DNA of 33,974 bases from Cyanobacteria bacterium RM1_2_2 (GCA_012033495.1 JAAUQT010000037.1:1-33974), one strand, 5' to 3'. Shown: positions 8,036 through 16,850, counted from the stretch's first letter. Numbers and translations: made by a program. Notes: a model not told the origin generated them from the letters alone.

Positions 8036-8797
8036 TTGCAATCGTTGGCCATGGTTTTGATCAATCCTTTAAATTCCTCTGCTGGAACCGCACTCACTCC
8101 TTCACACCAATCCGTTTCTATTGATTCTCACTTCTCGCCTTGGTTAACACCCATTGCCTATGGGTTGGGCTGTTGGCTAGTTTTACCGCTATACTTTCGG
8201 ATTCACATCACCGGACAGGAAAACTTGCCGCGAGATGGCGCTGTTATTTTGGCGCCAACCCATCGATCGCGGTGGGACGCGTTATTGGTGCCTTATGCTG
8301 CTGGGCGATTTGTTAGCGGTCGTGACATTCGGTTTATGGTGACGGCAGATGAGGTGAAAGGCATTCAGGGCTGGCTTATCCGTCATTTGGGTGGGTTTCC
8401 GGTCAATCCTCGGCAGCCTGCGATTGCCAGTTTGCGATTTGGCTTGGAAGTGTTGCAGAACCGAGAAATGATGGTGATTTTTCCGGAGGGTGGCATCTTT
8501 CGAGATAAAGTCATCCATCCGCTGAAACCTGGACTCGCTCGCCTCGCGCTACAAGCTGAAGCCAGTCAACCGAATTTGGACGTGAAAATTGTGCCCATTC
8601 ATTTAGACTATAGCCAGGAAATCCCGACCTGGGGCTGTAAGGTTACAGTTCAAATTGGTAAACCTTTGTCTGTAGCGGATTATAGTCAGGGCAGCGTGAA
8701 GCAAGAGGCTCAGAGACTAACTGCGGACTTAGCAACCGCGCTGCAACAGTTGGCACAAAGTTTGTCTGAAGCGCCGCTCTCTTCCTACTCGATGTAG
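8036..8797 (+). CDS. plsC: 1-acyl-sn-glycerol-3-phosphate acyltransferase (PlsC type)
   Basis: A 253-residue acyltransferase of the PlsC family, which transfers a fatty acyl group to lysophosphatidate to form phosphatidate in membrane lipid synthesis. The HX4D catalytic motif is at residues 76-81 (HRSRWD) and the substrate-binding FPEGG at 149-153. Between them lies the expected GGFPVNP segment. A hydrophobic helix at about residues 37-55 should anchor it to the membrane. The best start is the TTG at 8036, five bases after TGAGGT (8025-8030). The ATG at 8051 is too far from that site. Acyl specificity, and whether this is the main PlsC or a paralogue, cannot be told. The gene converges with the histidine kinase gene, 27 bases apart, across a 16-bp duplication. 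Confidence 0.88.
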   Translation: MQSLAMVLINPLNSSAGTALTPSHQSVSIDSHFSPWLTPIAYGLGCWLVLPLYFRIHITGQENLPRDGAVILAPTHRSRWDALLVPYAAGRFVSGRDIRFMVTADEVKGIQGWLIRHLGGFPVNPRQPAIASLRFGLEVLQNREMMVIFPEGGIFRDKVIHPLKPGLARLALQAEASQPNLDVKIVPIHLDYSQEIPTWGCKVTVQIGKPLSVADYSQGSVKQEAQRLTADLATALQQLAQSLSEAPLSSYSM

Positions 8798-8800
8798 CTT

Positions 8801-8832
8801 TCTAGCTTCTAATCGGTCTAGCTTCTAATCGG
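8801..8832. repeat. 16-bp tandem duplication covering a stop codon
   Basis: TCTAGCTTCTAATCGG occurs at 8801-8816 and 8817-8832. The second copy includes the stop codon and last residues of the histidine kinase gene (minus strand), and the first begins four bases after the plsC stop. Confidence 0.95.
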
Positions 8833-10801
8833 TTGAGCCATGTTCGGCTTCCTTTAGCCTAGGCAGATGAACGGTGAGAATTGTCCAGCCATCGCTGCTC
8901 TTGGCTTCAATACTGCCTTGAAGCATTTCAACCAGCTTTTTGATCAGCGCTAAGCCTAGCCCCGTGCCGCCCTGCTGCCAAGGATCACTCTTGGGAATGC
9001 GGTAAAACTTCTCAAACATACGCGGCACTTCGGTAGCAGGAATATCCGCTTCGTTGCTGATCACAAAGGTTGTCACATCGACCTGCTTCACAGATGGGTC
9101 TGCCAAATTCAGGTTAAACGCCTGTGGCTCAGCGTTGGCTGTATGTTGAACTTGGATGGCAATCGACCCATCTGGGGAGGTGTACTTACAGGCGTTGTTG
9201 AGCAGTTCTGCCAGAATCCGCTCTAGGCTTTTGCGATCCGACATCACGGCCGGAAGATTGGCTGGCAAATCAACTTGCAAGTGCTGCTGACGACTTTGTG
9301 CCCGTGACAGAAAAGGCGACAAGATGCCAGGAAGCCATTCTTCTAGCACAATCGGTTCTGGTGAAACCCGGTAGGAGTCATTTTCGAGGCGTTGGAGATC
9401 GAGCAAATCGTTGATTAGCTCTGTTTCGCGGCTGCATTCGGCTTCTAGGATGTGCAAATATCGCTGCTGTCGCTCAAGGTTAGAAGTGGTGCGCAGCATG
9501 TGAATTGCCATCTTAATATTAGAGAGCGGCGTGCGAAGCTCATGAGACACCGTACTCAAAAAGTCATCTTTTAGCTGGTTTAGCCGTTCTAGTGCTCGGA
9601 CTTCGGCCTGAGCTTCCGCGTAGAGACGCGCCTGCCGAATGGCGATTGAACATTGGTTAGCCACCTGCTTCACCAACCGAATATCTTGATCGCTGAAGGC
9701 ATGATCTTCATCGTGGATTACCCACAAGTCGCCAATCACAGCTTGCTCATCCAAAATTGGGCAGGCCAGCATCACGACATCGCCCCGCTCTGGGTTTGGA
9801 ATCAGCGAGCAAAACTGAAAGCATTCTCCTTTCAGCAATTGATCGTATATCGACTGAGCCGCCGAGAATTTTGCAACTTTGCCCTGATAGGTGGACAGAA
9901 AGCTCGTGTACTCATAGCAAGTGGTTGAAGTGCGCTGCTCCAGATCATAAAGTGAAGCATTACAGCCCCGCACCTTCATCACTAGCGCCAATTCTCGAAT
10001 TGTGGCTTGCAGAATCAAATCAACATCTAAACTGTCCCGAACGCGATCGGTAATCCGTTTGAGGGTATTTTCAAACTCGTAAGCCTGCTGAAGCTGCATC
10101 GTGCGGGCTTCCACTTCACTTTCTAAGTGGTCGTTGAGGTGTTGAATTTCGAGATGCAACTCAGAATGGTGAATCGCGATCGCCAATTGGGTGGTCAGCC
10201 GCTGAAGTAGCTCAATTTCGTGGGGTTGCCAGTAGCGAGGACTTTTGCACTGGTGCACCGCCAAAACACCCCAAAGCTCGCCATCTCGCATGATTGGAGT
10301 GGCCAACCGAGATTTAGCGCGTAGCCCCTCTCGCCAAACAGCCTCCGACTGAGATGATAAACTGTCCCAATTTTCTACAATTTCGCTGAGACCTTGCCGA
10401 TACATATCGAGGCGTTGCTCAGACCAAAAGCCGTTCAGTTTACGATCTAGGGCGGGCTGCTCATCTCCCACCGATTCAGCAACGACAGCAACACTGTCAT
10501 CTTGGTCACAGCGCTCGATCATCACTCGGTCGGCGCGGAGGAACTGACGAATCTCACTGATGGTAACGTCAAGAATGCAGCCCAGATTAGACGATTGAAA
10601 AACTTGTAGCGCAATTTTATTAATCAACTGTTCGCGCTCTAGTTGCTGTAATAAGCTGGTTTCAGTCTGCTCACGCCCTGCCAGTCTGGCGGTAAATCCT
10701 GCTGTGTAAGTAGTCTCTGCTGCCATTTGCGACTGACCGTTAGATTCGGAACTCGACTCACAGGGCAGGAAGCCCAACGTATCCTGTTCAGAGGAATTCA
10801 T
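8825..10801 (-). CDS. GAF-GAF sensor histidine kinase with unusual ATP-binding G1 box
   Basis: A soluble hybrid sensor of 658 residues with no membrane helix. It has GAF domain 1 (about 75-210), a coiled-coil linker (215-255), GAF domain 2 (about 258-390), HisKA with phospho-acceptor His420 in STVSHELRTPLSNIK, and HATPase_c (about 515-650). The N box (ELLNNACKY, about 532-540) and G2 box (GGTGLGLAL, 611-619) are intact. The G1 position reads ISNEADIP (581-588) instead of the usual DxGxGIP, so the Asp that contacts adenine and both glycines are replaced. Similar boxes occur, as I recall, in a set of cyanobacterial kinases, so this may be a lineage trait. The GAF domains lack the cysteine arrangement of bilin-binding GAFs. 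No response regulator is adjacent, so the partner is unknown. The start is ATG at 10799-10801. Confidence 0.88.
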   Translation of the reverse strand: MNSSEQDTLGFLPCESSSESNGQSQMAAETTYTAGFTARLAGREQTETSLLQQLEREQLINKIALQVFQSSNLGCILDVTISEIRQFLRADRVMIERCDQDDSVAVVAESVGDEQPALDRKLNGFWSEQRLDMYRQGLSEIVENWDSLSSQSEAVWREGLRAKSRLATPIMRDGELWGVLAVHQCKSPRYWQPHEIELLQRLTTQLAIAIHHSELHLEIQHLNDHLESEVEARTMQLQQAYEFENTLKRITDRVRDSLDVDLILQATIRELALVMKVRGCNASLYDLEQRTSTTCYEYTSFLSTYQGKVAKFSAAQSIYDQLLKGECFQFCSLIPNPERGDVVMLACPILDEQAVIGDLWVIHDEDHAFSDQDIRLVKQVANQCSIAIRQARLYAEAQAEVRALERLNQLKDDFLSTVSHELRTPLSNIKMAIHMLRTTSNLERQQRYLHILEAECSRETELINDLLDLQRLENDSYRVSPEPIVLEEWLPGILSPFLSRAQSRQQHLQVDLPANLPAVMSDRKSLERILAELLNNACKYTSPDGSIAIQVQHTANAEPQAFNLNLADPSVKQVDVTTFVISNEADIPATEVPRMFEKFYRIPKSDPWQQGGTGLGLALIKKLVEMLQGSIEAKSSDGWTILTVHLPRLKEAEHGSTD

Positions 10802-11142
10802 GCTAGTACAGTTTGAAGAGATTCGTCGTCAATGTCGATATCTTGGTCGATACTTGGCCAACTACCTGAGCCAACCCCTCAGAAATTCTACGAATGATGG
10901 TATAAATATTTTTGTTAGATGACCGAAGCTTCAATCATTTCAACAACCCTGAGAACACAGTGTTCCCAGTCTACCTTAAGCAATTGCAGCGAAACACTCT
11001 GCACAAATACAGAATCAGCCAGTAAAGGAATGAATCACCAGCGATTCAAGCTAGTGTTTGTACAGACCACTGCTCAAGTCATTTCCACAACATATATCCA
11101 CAATATGTAACGTCCTGATTTCGGCTGCGCTTAACCCGCTTA
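10802..11142. other. Spacer without a gene
   Basis: A moderately A+T-rich spacer upstream of the histidine kinase and downstream of the metallo-beta-lactamase-fold gene, both on the minus strand. It should hold the kinase promoter. The plus-strand open frame at 10919-11110 has low complexity and no recognisable features. I see no terminator hairpin. Confidence 0.45.
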
Positions 11143-11895
11143 CTACACTTCTAGACGTTCTCCTGGTCTGGGAGCCAGCACTTGAGTGGTGAGTTCTTGC
11201 TGAACTAGCTGCTGCCGGAACTCTTCTACGCTTCCCTGGGCGCGTAAAACTGAAACCAACACTCCTTCAAATTTGACATCTCCACCCGCAGCAGTCGGCA
11301 AAATGGCACGAGGCTGAAGCCATTTCACCACTTCAACCGCGCTCTTCCTTCCCTTAATCACTGGCCCCAGTAGGGGAATGTCTAGATCAATAACTGGGGT
11401 GATCACTACGTCCACCGGAGCCGCTGACTGTAAATCTGGAGAGTGGTTTCCGTGCGGTTCGTAATATAACTTTTCGCCAGTGGCAGTGTCCGTCAGCAAG
11501 TAGCCATTTTCGACTAGCAGCGGCCCCACTGGAGATCCGGGCACTGCTTGCAGCCTTAACCGATCGCCAACGGTCAGTGATTCCCCATGCGCCAAGGCAG
11601 TCACCTGAGTGAAACCCATTGCTTTGACTATCTTTGCTGCATTGGGAGAGGCAACGACAGGCAAACCATGATCGAGCTTTTGCAAGGTTTCGGGATGGGT
11701 ATGATCTTCCAACCCTTGGGATAGCAGAATTAAGCCAATTTGCTCTGGAATCGTGCGAGGCTGAGTGTGCTGCCCTTTAAACAACCAGGGAAAATTGCCA
11801 AAAACCAGTGAGCCTGTCAACCAGGGATCAAGCAAAATTCGCTGCCCTCCCATTTCAATTAACCAGGAGTTGTTGTCTAACCAGGTTAGATGCAT
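11143..11895 (-). CDS. Metallo-beta-lactamase-fold protein with degenerate metal motif
   Basis: A 250-residue protein with the metallo-beta-lactamase fold: an N-terminal strand pair (WLDNNSWLIEMGGQRILLDP) and the first metal-motif loop LILLSQGLEDHTHP. In active hydrolases that loop reads HxHxDH. Here the two first histidines are Gln60 and Leu62, while Asp64-His65 and a following His67 remain. Later positions include YEPHGNH, where a metal His would lie, and a C-terminal ILPTAAGGDVKFEG segment. The change suggests one metal or none, though plant and cyanobacterial relatives appear to share it, so it is probably not decay. The reaction is unknown. The start is ATG (11893-11895). It stands alone on the minus strand. 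Confidence 0.75.
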   Translation of the reverse strand: MHLTWLDNNSWLIEMGGQRILLDPWLTGSLVFGNFPWLFKGQHTQPRTIPEQIGLILLSQGLEDHTHPETLQKLDHGLPVVASPNAAKIVKAMGFTQVTALAHGESLTVGDRLRLQAVPGSPVGPLLVENGYLLTDTATGEKLYYEPHGNHSPDLQSAAPVDVVITPVIDLDIPLLGPVIKGRKSAVEVVKWLQPRAILPTAAGGDVKFEGVLVSVLRAQGSVEEFRQQLVQQELTTQVLAPRPGERLEV

Positions 11896-12440
11896 TGTAG
11901 TTTCTAAGAGTTTTTTGAAAGATCGAGGTTACTTTCTGCTATTGTAACGAAATATTAAGAGTAATTCATAACTCAGATGCCAGCTAAAACCCGACTGCCA
12001 ACAATTTTTCTTATCTAAAGCGAATAAGGGGTGACACCCCTCACTGTTGTAATGGCATAATGTGTTATGTAGATGCACCCTGATGGTTGGGAGAGTTTGC
12101 AAATGGCTCTCCCTTTTCTCATCTCTAGAACTTTCTTCATCTTTTTTCATCTTTAGAAATAGGAAAGAAGTAGAAGGGCGAGAGGCGGCGGGCAGAAGGT
12201 AAGAAGAGGTTTCGGATTCAGCGCTCGTGAATTTGTTTGTGTTGCATGACTGATTCACTGGCTCGCAGATCAAGCGCTGACTAATGGCTCAAGTCCAATT
12301 AACTCAACTAAAACTCTCGCTTTGTCCGCTCTAGCATACCGTTCTCTACAGATCTCTACAGACGCAATTGATTCATAAACGGACGGCAACCAAGGCCGCT
12401 AGATTGCTCCAAAACCTAGTAAGACCCACCTTTTGCCTTC
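11896..12440. other. Spacer without a gene
   Basis: A 545-base spacer between two minus-strand genes. It includes a short perfect palindrome at 12027-12041 and a purine-rich AGAAGG-type stretch (about 12160-12205). The minus-strand open frame at 11929-12273 overlaps low-complexity sequence and shows no family features, so I do not call it. Confidence 0.5.
12027..12041. promoter_or_regulatory. Short perfect palindrome, possible operator
   Basis: AGGGGTGACACCCCT is a perfect palindrome about 130 bases upstream of the metallo-beta-lactamase-fold gene. No T run follows on either strand, so an operator or a small hairpin repeat is likelier than a terminator. Confidence 0.3.
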
Positions 12441-12779
12441 TTACCCTTCAGGCAGCCACCGCACTTGCTCGCTGTGTCCCCAGAAGCCGTCATATTTAGT
12501 GATTCTGACATTCCCCAACACTTGAGTTTGACAGGCTAGGCGTCGGTTTTGCTGAAGCGAATGGGGGGGCAGCGACCGCCGGGATTTGTCTCGCCAGTTG
12601 GGTTCTGAAACTTGACCCACGATTTCGACGGCGCAAGTTCCGCAAGTGCCAAGTCCACGGCAGTTGATCAACCGAGAGCGATCATTGTGTAAAGCGACAC
12701 CCTGCCGAAGCAAAACTTGCCGTAGATTTGCGCCCTGCTCGCATTCAAAGATCTTTCCTTCAGCCTCAATTTGCGGCAT
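12441..12779 (-). CDS. [2Fe-2S] ferredoxin-type electron carrier
   Basis: A 112-residue [2Fe-2S] protein. The cluster ligands fit Cys40, Cys46 and Cys49 (CRGLGTCGTC) and Cys83 (RRLACQT). The spacing C-x5-C-x2-C is that of plant-type and related ferredoxins, although the loop and the basic segment WRDKSRRSLPPHS differ from photosynthetic PetF. The acceptor is unknown. The basic surface hints at a dedicated partner and not at photosystem I. Two ATGs occur in a row. GGAGG at 12787-12791 gives seven bases of spacing to the second (12777-12779) and four to the first, so I take the second. The longer open frame upstream lacks a site of its own. It is divergent from cimA with about 190 bases between them. 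Confidence 0.85.
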   Translation of the reverse strand: MPQIEAEGKIFECEQGANLRQVLLRQGVALHNDRSRLINCRGLGTCGTCAVEIVGQVSEPNWRDKSRRSLPPHSLQQNRRLACQTQVLGNVRITKYDGFWGHSEQVRWLPEG

Positions 12780-12786
12780 CATAATT

Positions 12787-12791
12787 CCTCC
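12787..12791 (-). promoter_or_regulatory. Ribosome binding site setting the ferredoxin start
   Basis: GGAGG on the minus strand, four and seven bases before two consecutive ATG codons. It rules out the upstream in-frame start near 12812. Confidence 0.75.
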
Positions 12792-12968
12792 ATCCTCATT
12801 CCAATGACACAATAGACTGTGAGCAGGTCAGGTTTTGGCTTATTTGACGAACCAAACTGATTGAATATCTTTTGTTTTTAGTCGCGTGCCTGCTATCAAT
12901 CGCAAGCAACCATCTTACAGTATCTAAAATCTAAGCAAGATCACCCTTCACTTCAGCCGCTCTACTCT

Positions 12969-14639
12969 ATGAATCGAGACGCTCAGACTGCCACCCAAAC
13001 GCTATGGATCTACGACACCACTCTCCGAGACGGTGCGCAACGTGAAGGGTTGTCGCTGTCGCTAGAAGATAAACTTCGGATTGCTCGACAGCTTGATCGA
13101 TTGGGCATTCCGTTTATTGAGGGCGGTTGGCCAGGCGCAAATCCCAAAGATGTGCAGTTTTTCTGGCGGCTTCAAGAAGAACCGCTCTCTCAGGCTGAAG
13201 TGGTGGCCTTTTGCTCAACTCGCCGTCCTGATCGCAGCGCGGCTGAAGATCCGTTGCTTCAGGATGTGTTGGCGGCAGGCACTCGCTGGATCACGCTGTT
13301 CGGTAAATCTTGGGATCTGCATGTCACCGACAGCTTGAAAACCAACCTGAACGAAAACTTGGCGATGATCCGCGACACGATTGAGTTTTTCCGCAGCCAA
13401 GATCGCCGCGTCATTTACGATGCTGAACATTGGTTTGACGGCTATAAGCAAAATCCCGACTATGCCTTTCAAACCTTAGAAGCGGCAATTCGGGGCGGCG
13501 CAGAATGGCTGGTGCTCTGCGACACAAACGGCGGCACATTGCCCCACGAGGTTGCTGTCATTGTGCAGGCTGTGGTGCGATTTGTTGAGTCGAGCAGCCA
13601 GCAGATCGGCGTCACTCAGCCGCAAGTTGGGATTCATACTCACAACGACTCAGGAACAGCCGTGGCGAATGCGTTGGCAGCCGTGATGGAAGGCGCAAGA
13701 ATGGTGCAAGGAACCATCAACGGCTATGGTGAACGCTGCGGGAATGCCAACCTCTGCACGCTGATTCCGAATTTGCAGTTGAAGTTGGGCTATACCTGCG
13801 TTGAGTCAACCCAGTTGGAACAGTTGACCGCGTCGAGCCGCTTGATTAGCGAAGTGGTGAATCTTGCCCCAGATGATCATGCGCCGTTTGTCGGGCTGTC
13901 GGCTTTTGCGCATAAGGGCGGCATCCACGTCAGTGCGGTGGAACGAAACCCGCTCACCTATGAGCACATCCAGCCAGAGGTCGTCGGTAACGGTCGCCGG
14001 ATTGTGATTTCTGATCAAGCTGGGCTCAGCAACGTATTGGCGAAAGCTCGCACGTTTGGCATTGATCTCGATAAGCAAAACCCGACCTGTCGGCAGATTT
14101 TGCAGCACCTCAAAACCCTGGAAAATCAAGGCTATCAATTTGAGGCAGCCGAAGCGAGCTTTGAGCTATTAATGCGCGAAGCCCTAGGGCAACGACCGCA
14201 GTTTTTTAGAATCAGGGATTTTCATGTCTACTGCGATATGGTACGCGATTGTGACGTGCTGCGCGACAACGACTGTCAGGGCAGCCAATCGGTGGCAACG
14301 GTGAAAGTGAATATCAACGATAGAGACATCCTGGAAGCGGGCGAAGGCAACGGCCCCGTTTCTGCGCTAGATGCCGCTTTGCGTAAGGCGTTACAGAACG
14401 AATACCCAGAGATCAAAACGTTCCATTTGACTGACTATAAAGTCCGCATTCTTGATAGCACCGCTGGCACTTCTGCCAAAACTCGCGTGCTAATTGAATC
14501 GAGCAACGGACATCAACGCTGGACGACCGTGGGCGTTTCAAGCAACATTATTGAAGCGTCCTATCAAGCAGTTGTTGAAGGATTGGAGTATGGGTTGCTG
14601 CTGCAAACTCAGGTAAAAAAGGCACTCACCTCCAGCTAG
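12969..14639 (+). CDS. cimA: Citramalate synthase
   Basis: A 556-residue enzyme that condenses pyruvate and acetyl-CoA to (R)-citramalate, the first step of the threonine-independent route to isoleucine. The N-terminal HMGL-like TIM barrel carries the DTTLRDGAQREG motif (about residues 16-27), FIEGGWPGANPKD, and the metal-binding HTHNDSG. The GYGERCGNANL and HKGGIHVSAV segments follow. The C-terminal third is a LeuA-type allosteric domain. The FIEGGWPGANPKD and AEHWFDGYKQNP features separate this CimA group from 2-isopropylmalate synthase. The start ATG at 12969 has no strong Shine-Dalgarno. The ferredoxin gene is divergent, and the GNAT gene follows 90 bases downstream on the same strand. 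Acetyl-CoA is the shared substrate with the fermentation block farther right, but that link is my inference. Confidence 0.93.
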   Translation: MNRDAQTATQTLWIYDTTLRDGAQREGLSLSLEDKLRIARQLDRLGIPFIEGGWPGANPKDVQFFWRLQEEPLSQAEVVAFCSTRRPDRSAAEDPLLQDVLAAGTRWITLFGKSWDLHVTDSLKTNLNENLAMIRDTIEFFRSQDRRVIYDAEHWFDGYKQNPDYAFQTLEAAIRGGAEWLVLCDTNGGTLPHEVAVIVQAVVRFVESSSQQIGVTQPQVGIHTHNDSGTAVANALAAVMEGARMVQGTINGYGERCGNANLCTLIPNLQLKLGYTCVESTQLEQLTASSRLISEVVNLAPDDHAPFVGLSAFAHKGGIHVSAVERNPLTYEHIQPEVVGNGRRIVISDQAGLSNVLAKARTFGIDLDKQNPTCRQILQHLKTLENQGYQFEAAEASFELLMREALGQRPQFFRIRDFHVYCDMVRDCDVLRDNDCQGSQSVATVKVNINDRDILEAGEGNGPVSALDAALRKALQNEYPEIKTFHLTDYKVRILDSTAGTSAKTRVLIESSNGHQRWTTVGVSSNIIEASYQAVVEGLEYGLLLQTQVKKALTSS

Positions 14640-14729
14640 CAGCAGTTACAGAAAGCTCGTTGCAAATCTGTTGCCAAATGACTGATTGTTTCTATGCTTT
14701 TCTTATGATGATCAAAGCGTGTAGTCATC

Positions 14730-15155
14730 ATGTCGATTCACCTCAGTTACGATACTACGAACGTTGATTGGAATGCAGTTGCCTATGTCATGGAAATGGC
14801 TCCACTCGCCAAACGTGATCCAGAGCAACTGCGTCGAGCTTGCCAAAATAGCGCCGTTGTGGTCTTTGCTTATGACCAAACGCGAATTGTGGGTTGGGGT
14901 CGGGCAATCAGCGACGGTGAGTTTTGTGCGGCTGTTTATGATGTGGTTGTTTTGCCAGAATATCAGGGGTGTGGGGTTGGGCGCTCGATCATTACAGCAC
15001 TGCTAGAGAGACTGCCCAGCCATTCGGTGACGCTTTACGCCACACCCGGTAAGGAGGCTTTCTACAAAAAGTTGGGCTTCCATCCTATGAAAACCAGCAT
15101 GGGCAAATTTTCGGATGTCGAACAAATGCGGCGAGGTGGCTATATCGAAGGTTGA
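14730..15155 (+). CDS. GNAT family N-acetyltransferase
   Basis: A 141-residue single-domain acyl-CoA-dependent acetyltransferase. The acetyl-CoA pyrophosphate-binding motif is QGCGVGRSI (about residues 79-87), preceded by the YDVVVLPEY strand. The C-terminal YATPGKEAFYKKLGFHPMKTSMGKF block is typical of the subgroup related to small-molecule or aminoglycoside-like N-acetyltransferases. The substrate is unknown. The start ATG is at 14730, with no clear Shine-Dalgarno. The last codons and stop sit in a 16-bp imperfect duplication. It could be read with cimA (90-base gap), although the spacing argues for its own promoter. Confidence 0.85.
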   Translation: MSIHLSYDTTNVDWNAVAYVMEMAPLAKRDPEQLRRACQNSAVVVFAYDQTRIVGWGRAISDGEFCAAVYDVVVLPEYQGCGVGRSIITALLERLPSHSVTLYATPGKEAFYKKLGFHPMKTSMGKFSDVEQMRRGGYIEG

Positions 15156-15173
15156 GGACATCGAAGGCTGAGG
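15144..15173. repeat. 16-bp imperfect duplication at the GNAT stop codon
   Basis: ATCGAAGGTTGAGGAC (15144-15159) is followed by a copy with one change (15160-15173). The first copy contains the stop codon TGA. Confidence 0.85.
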
Positions 15174-15335
15174 GTAAAGATGAGTCACAGGCAAAAGTGA
15201 GGAGAAGACCGCAACTGCAAACATTTTTGAGGTTGAAAGCACCCCGACTCCCAACAAAATCTTCTCGATAGTGATTTGTTCCCCTCTAGAGCGGTAAAAT
15301 GAGTTGCCGATTGTTCTCCCTCAACAGCAAGATTC

Positions 15336-15896
15336 ATGATTTCCAGTAACGATTTTCGTCCCGGCGTTAGCATTGAGTTAGATGGATCAGTGTGGCGGGT
15401 AGTAGAATTCCTCCACGTTAAGCCTGGAAAAGGCTCAGCTTTTGTGCGAACCAAATTGAAAAACATGCAGTCTGGGAACGTCGTAGAGCGCACCTTTCGA
15501 GCTGGAGAAACCGTTCCCCAAGCAGTGATTGAAAAAAGCACCATGCAGCATACCTATAAAGATGGCGATGAGTTTGTCTTTATGGATATGGAATCCTATG
15601 AGGAAGGTCGCCTGAGCGCAGATCAAATCGGCAGTCAGGTGAAATATATGAAAGAAGGCATGGAAGTCAACGTTGTGCGCTGGAATGATAGAGTGATTGG
15701 CGTTGAACTACCCAAGTCTGTGGTTTTAGAAGTGACGCAAACCGATCCGGGCGTGAAGGGCGACACCGCTACAGGTGGCACAAAACCTGCCATTGTCGAA
15801 ACGGGTGCTCAAGTAATGGTGCCCTTGTTCATTTCGATTGGCGAACGCATTAAAATTAACACCGAAGACGACAGCTATTTGGGACGAGAAAACTAA
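15336..15896 (+). CDS. efp: Translation elongation factor P
   Basis: EF-P of 186 residues, which binds ribosomes stalled at polyproline stretches and restores peptide-bond formation. The three beta-barrel domains (KOW-like, OB, C-terminal) are complete. The loop that reaches the peptidyl-transferase centre reads [10 protein letters not shown], with the tip lysine at residue 32. That Lys is the residue beta-lysylated in E. coli. No modification enzyme is in the window, so its state is unknown. The C-terminal signature [17 protein letters not shown] is present. The start ATG at 15336 has no strong Shine-Dalgarno. efp followed by accB is a common cyanobacterial order, here with a 123-base spacer. 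Confidence 0.97.
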   Translation: MISSNDFRPGVSIELDGSVWRVVEFLHVKPGKGSAFVRTKLKNMQSGNVVERTFRAGETVPQAVIEKSTMQHTYKDGDEFVFMDMESYEEGRLSADQIGSQVKYMKEGMEVNVVRWNDRVIGVELPKSVVLEVTQTDPGVKGDTATGGTKPAIVETGAQVMVPLFISIGERIKINTEDDSYLGREN

Positions 15897-16019
15897 CTCG
15901 CTCGGCTCTATGGCTCGGCTTCATTTCAACGGCTCTAATTTCAACTGACAGTCAGGCTTCCGAGTCCTCCTGATTGCCGCTGCTTCAGGACTCACCATGT
16001 TCATCAGGCGATAGGAATT

Positions 16020-16532
16020 GTGGAATTGGACTTTAACGAACTCCGCGAACTGCTCACCGTCATCAATCAAACAGATATCGCTGAGTTCACTTTAAGAAGC
16101 GGTGATTTTGAACTGGTGTTGCGGAAGGGGCATTCTGCTAACGGTGATCCTTCCCCTCCAGTTGAGACAAACTCCGGTGCTGGAGTTGCGCCTCCTACTG
16201 CACCTCCCCCTGCCCTGCCCAGTGCTACCACTCCTGCCATTGTCACATCTTCTCCCACGATTCCGGTTGCCTCTCCTCGCATGGCAGATCGGTTAGTCGA
16301 TATTATTTCTCCCATGGTTGGCACGTTCTATCGTTCCCCTGCGCCAGATGAGGCTCCTTTTGTCGAAACGGGTGAGCGAATTCGGATCGGGCAAACGGTT
16401 TGCATCATTGAAGCAATGAAGCTGATGAACGAAATTGAAGCCGAAGTAGCCGGAGAAATCGTCGAAATTCTGGTTCCCAATGGGCAACCTGTCGAGTATG
16501 GTCAGGTGTTAATGCGGGTTAATCCGGCATAA
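16020..16532 (+). CDS. accB: Acetyl-CoA carboxylase biotin carboxyl carrier protein
   Basis: BCCP of 170 residues, which carries biotin between the carboxylase and transcarboxylase of acetyl-CoA carboxylase at the first step of fatty-acid synthesis. An N-terminal helix pair (about 1-36) is followed by a Pro/Ala/Thr-rich flexible linker (about 40-85) and the biotinyl domain (about 93-168). The biotin-accepting Lys134 lies in [10 protein letters not shown]. The start is GTG at 16020, three bases after AGGA, a short spacing. The gene follows efp on the same strand. No terminator with a T tract was seen downstream. Confidence 0.97.
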   Translation: MELDFNELRELLTVINQTDIAEFTLRSGDFELVLRKGHSANGDPSPPVETNSGAGVAPPTAPPPALPSATTPAIVTSSPTIPVASPRMADRLVDIISPMVGTFYRSPAPDEAPFVETGERIRIGQTVCIIEAMKLMNEIEAEVAGEIVEILVPNGQPVEYGQVLMRVNPA

Positions 16533-16666
16533 CAGTCATTACAGCCCCTCCTATCTGGCTGGGGTGGTGTTGATTGTGGAATAGAGTAAAGCAACGAATT
16601 CAAACGGCGTAACTTTCCTCGGTGCAGTAGGAGTAATATACCCGCAGCCGGTGCAGCGGTTAACGG

Positions 16667-16831
16667 TTGAAAGGCGTTCCGGCAGTCAACTCGCAGGGCA
16701 CTCGGCGTAGTCTGCGTTCTCGCTGCGTGAATATTTACCGCCCGTCTGACACTGTGATCATCCCCACCGTTTCAGAAGAGGCATCACTGGATGAACAAAC
16801 CATGCCCTCCATCACCTTACGAGTTAATTGA
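16667..16831 (+). pseudogene. Small coding-like frame, possible gene remnant
   Basis: I do not recognise this frame. It starts at TTG 16667 and runs 54 codons. Its balanced composition includes a segment RSRCVNIYRPSDTVIIP and a terminal TMPSITLRVN before a TGA at 16829-16831. An overlapping frame just upstream (about 16600-16707) reads GVTFLGAVGVIYPQP then TVERRSGSQLAGHS before a stop. Joining the two with one frameshift near 16700 gives a longer protein-like sequence, so this may be a decayed or frameshifted small gene. There is no Shine-Dalgarno. The minus strand also reads plausibly in places, so strand and reality are unsure. Confidence 0.25.
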
Positions 16832-16850
16832 TGGATGAGTTAATTGATGG
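16821..16850. repeat. 16-bp period tandem duplication
   Basis: GAGTTAATTGATGG occurs at 16821-16834 and 16837-16850, starting inside the last codons of the small frame before it. Confidence 0.9.

Noticed and set aside
8825-10801. Cyanobacteriochrome-type photoreceptor
   Set aside because: Neither GAF domain has a cysteine at the chromophore position, and the flanking signature residues are absent.
10919-11110. Small plus-strand gene upstream of the histidine kinase
   Set aside because: It is rich in Ser, Thr and Asn with no ribosome site or known motif, and is likely chance.
11929-12273. 114-residue minus-strand gene
   Set aside because: It crosses a palindrome and a purine-rich stretch, has unbalanced composition and no recognisable domain.
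16600-16850. RNase P RNA or a riboswitch
   Set aside because: A short GAGGAAAGT on the minus strand recalls RNase P, but the other conserved blocks are missing.
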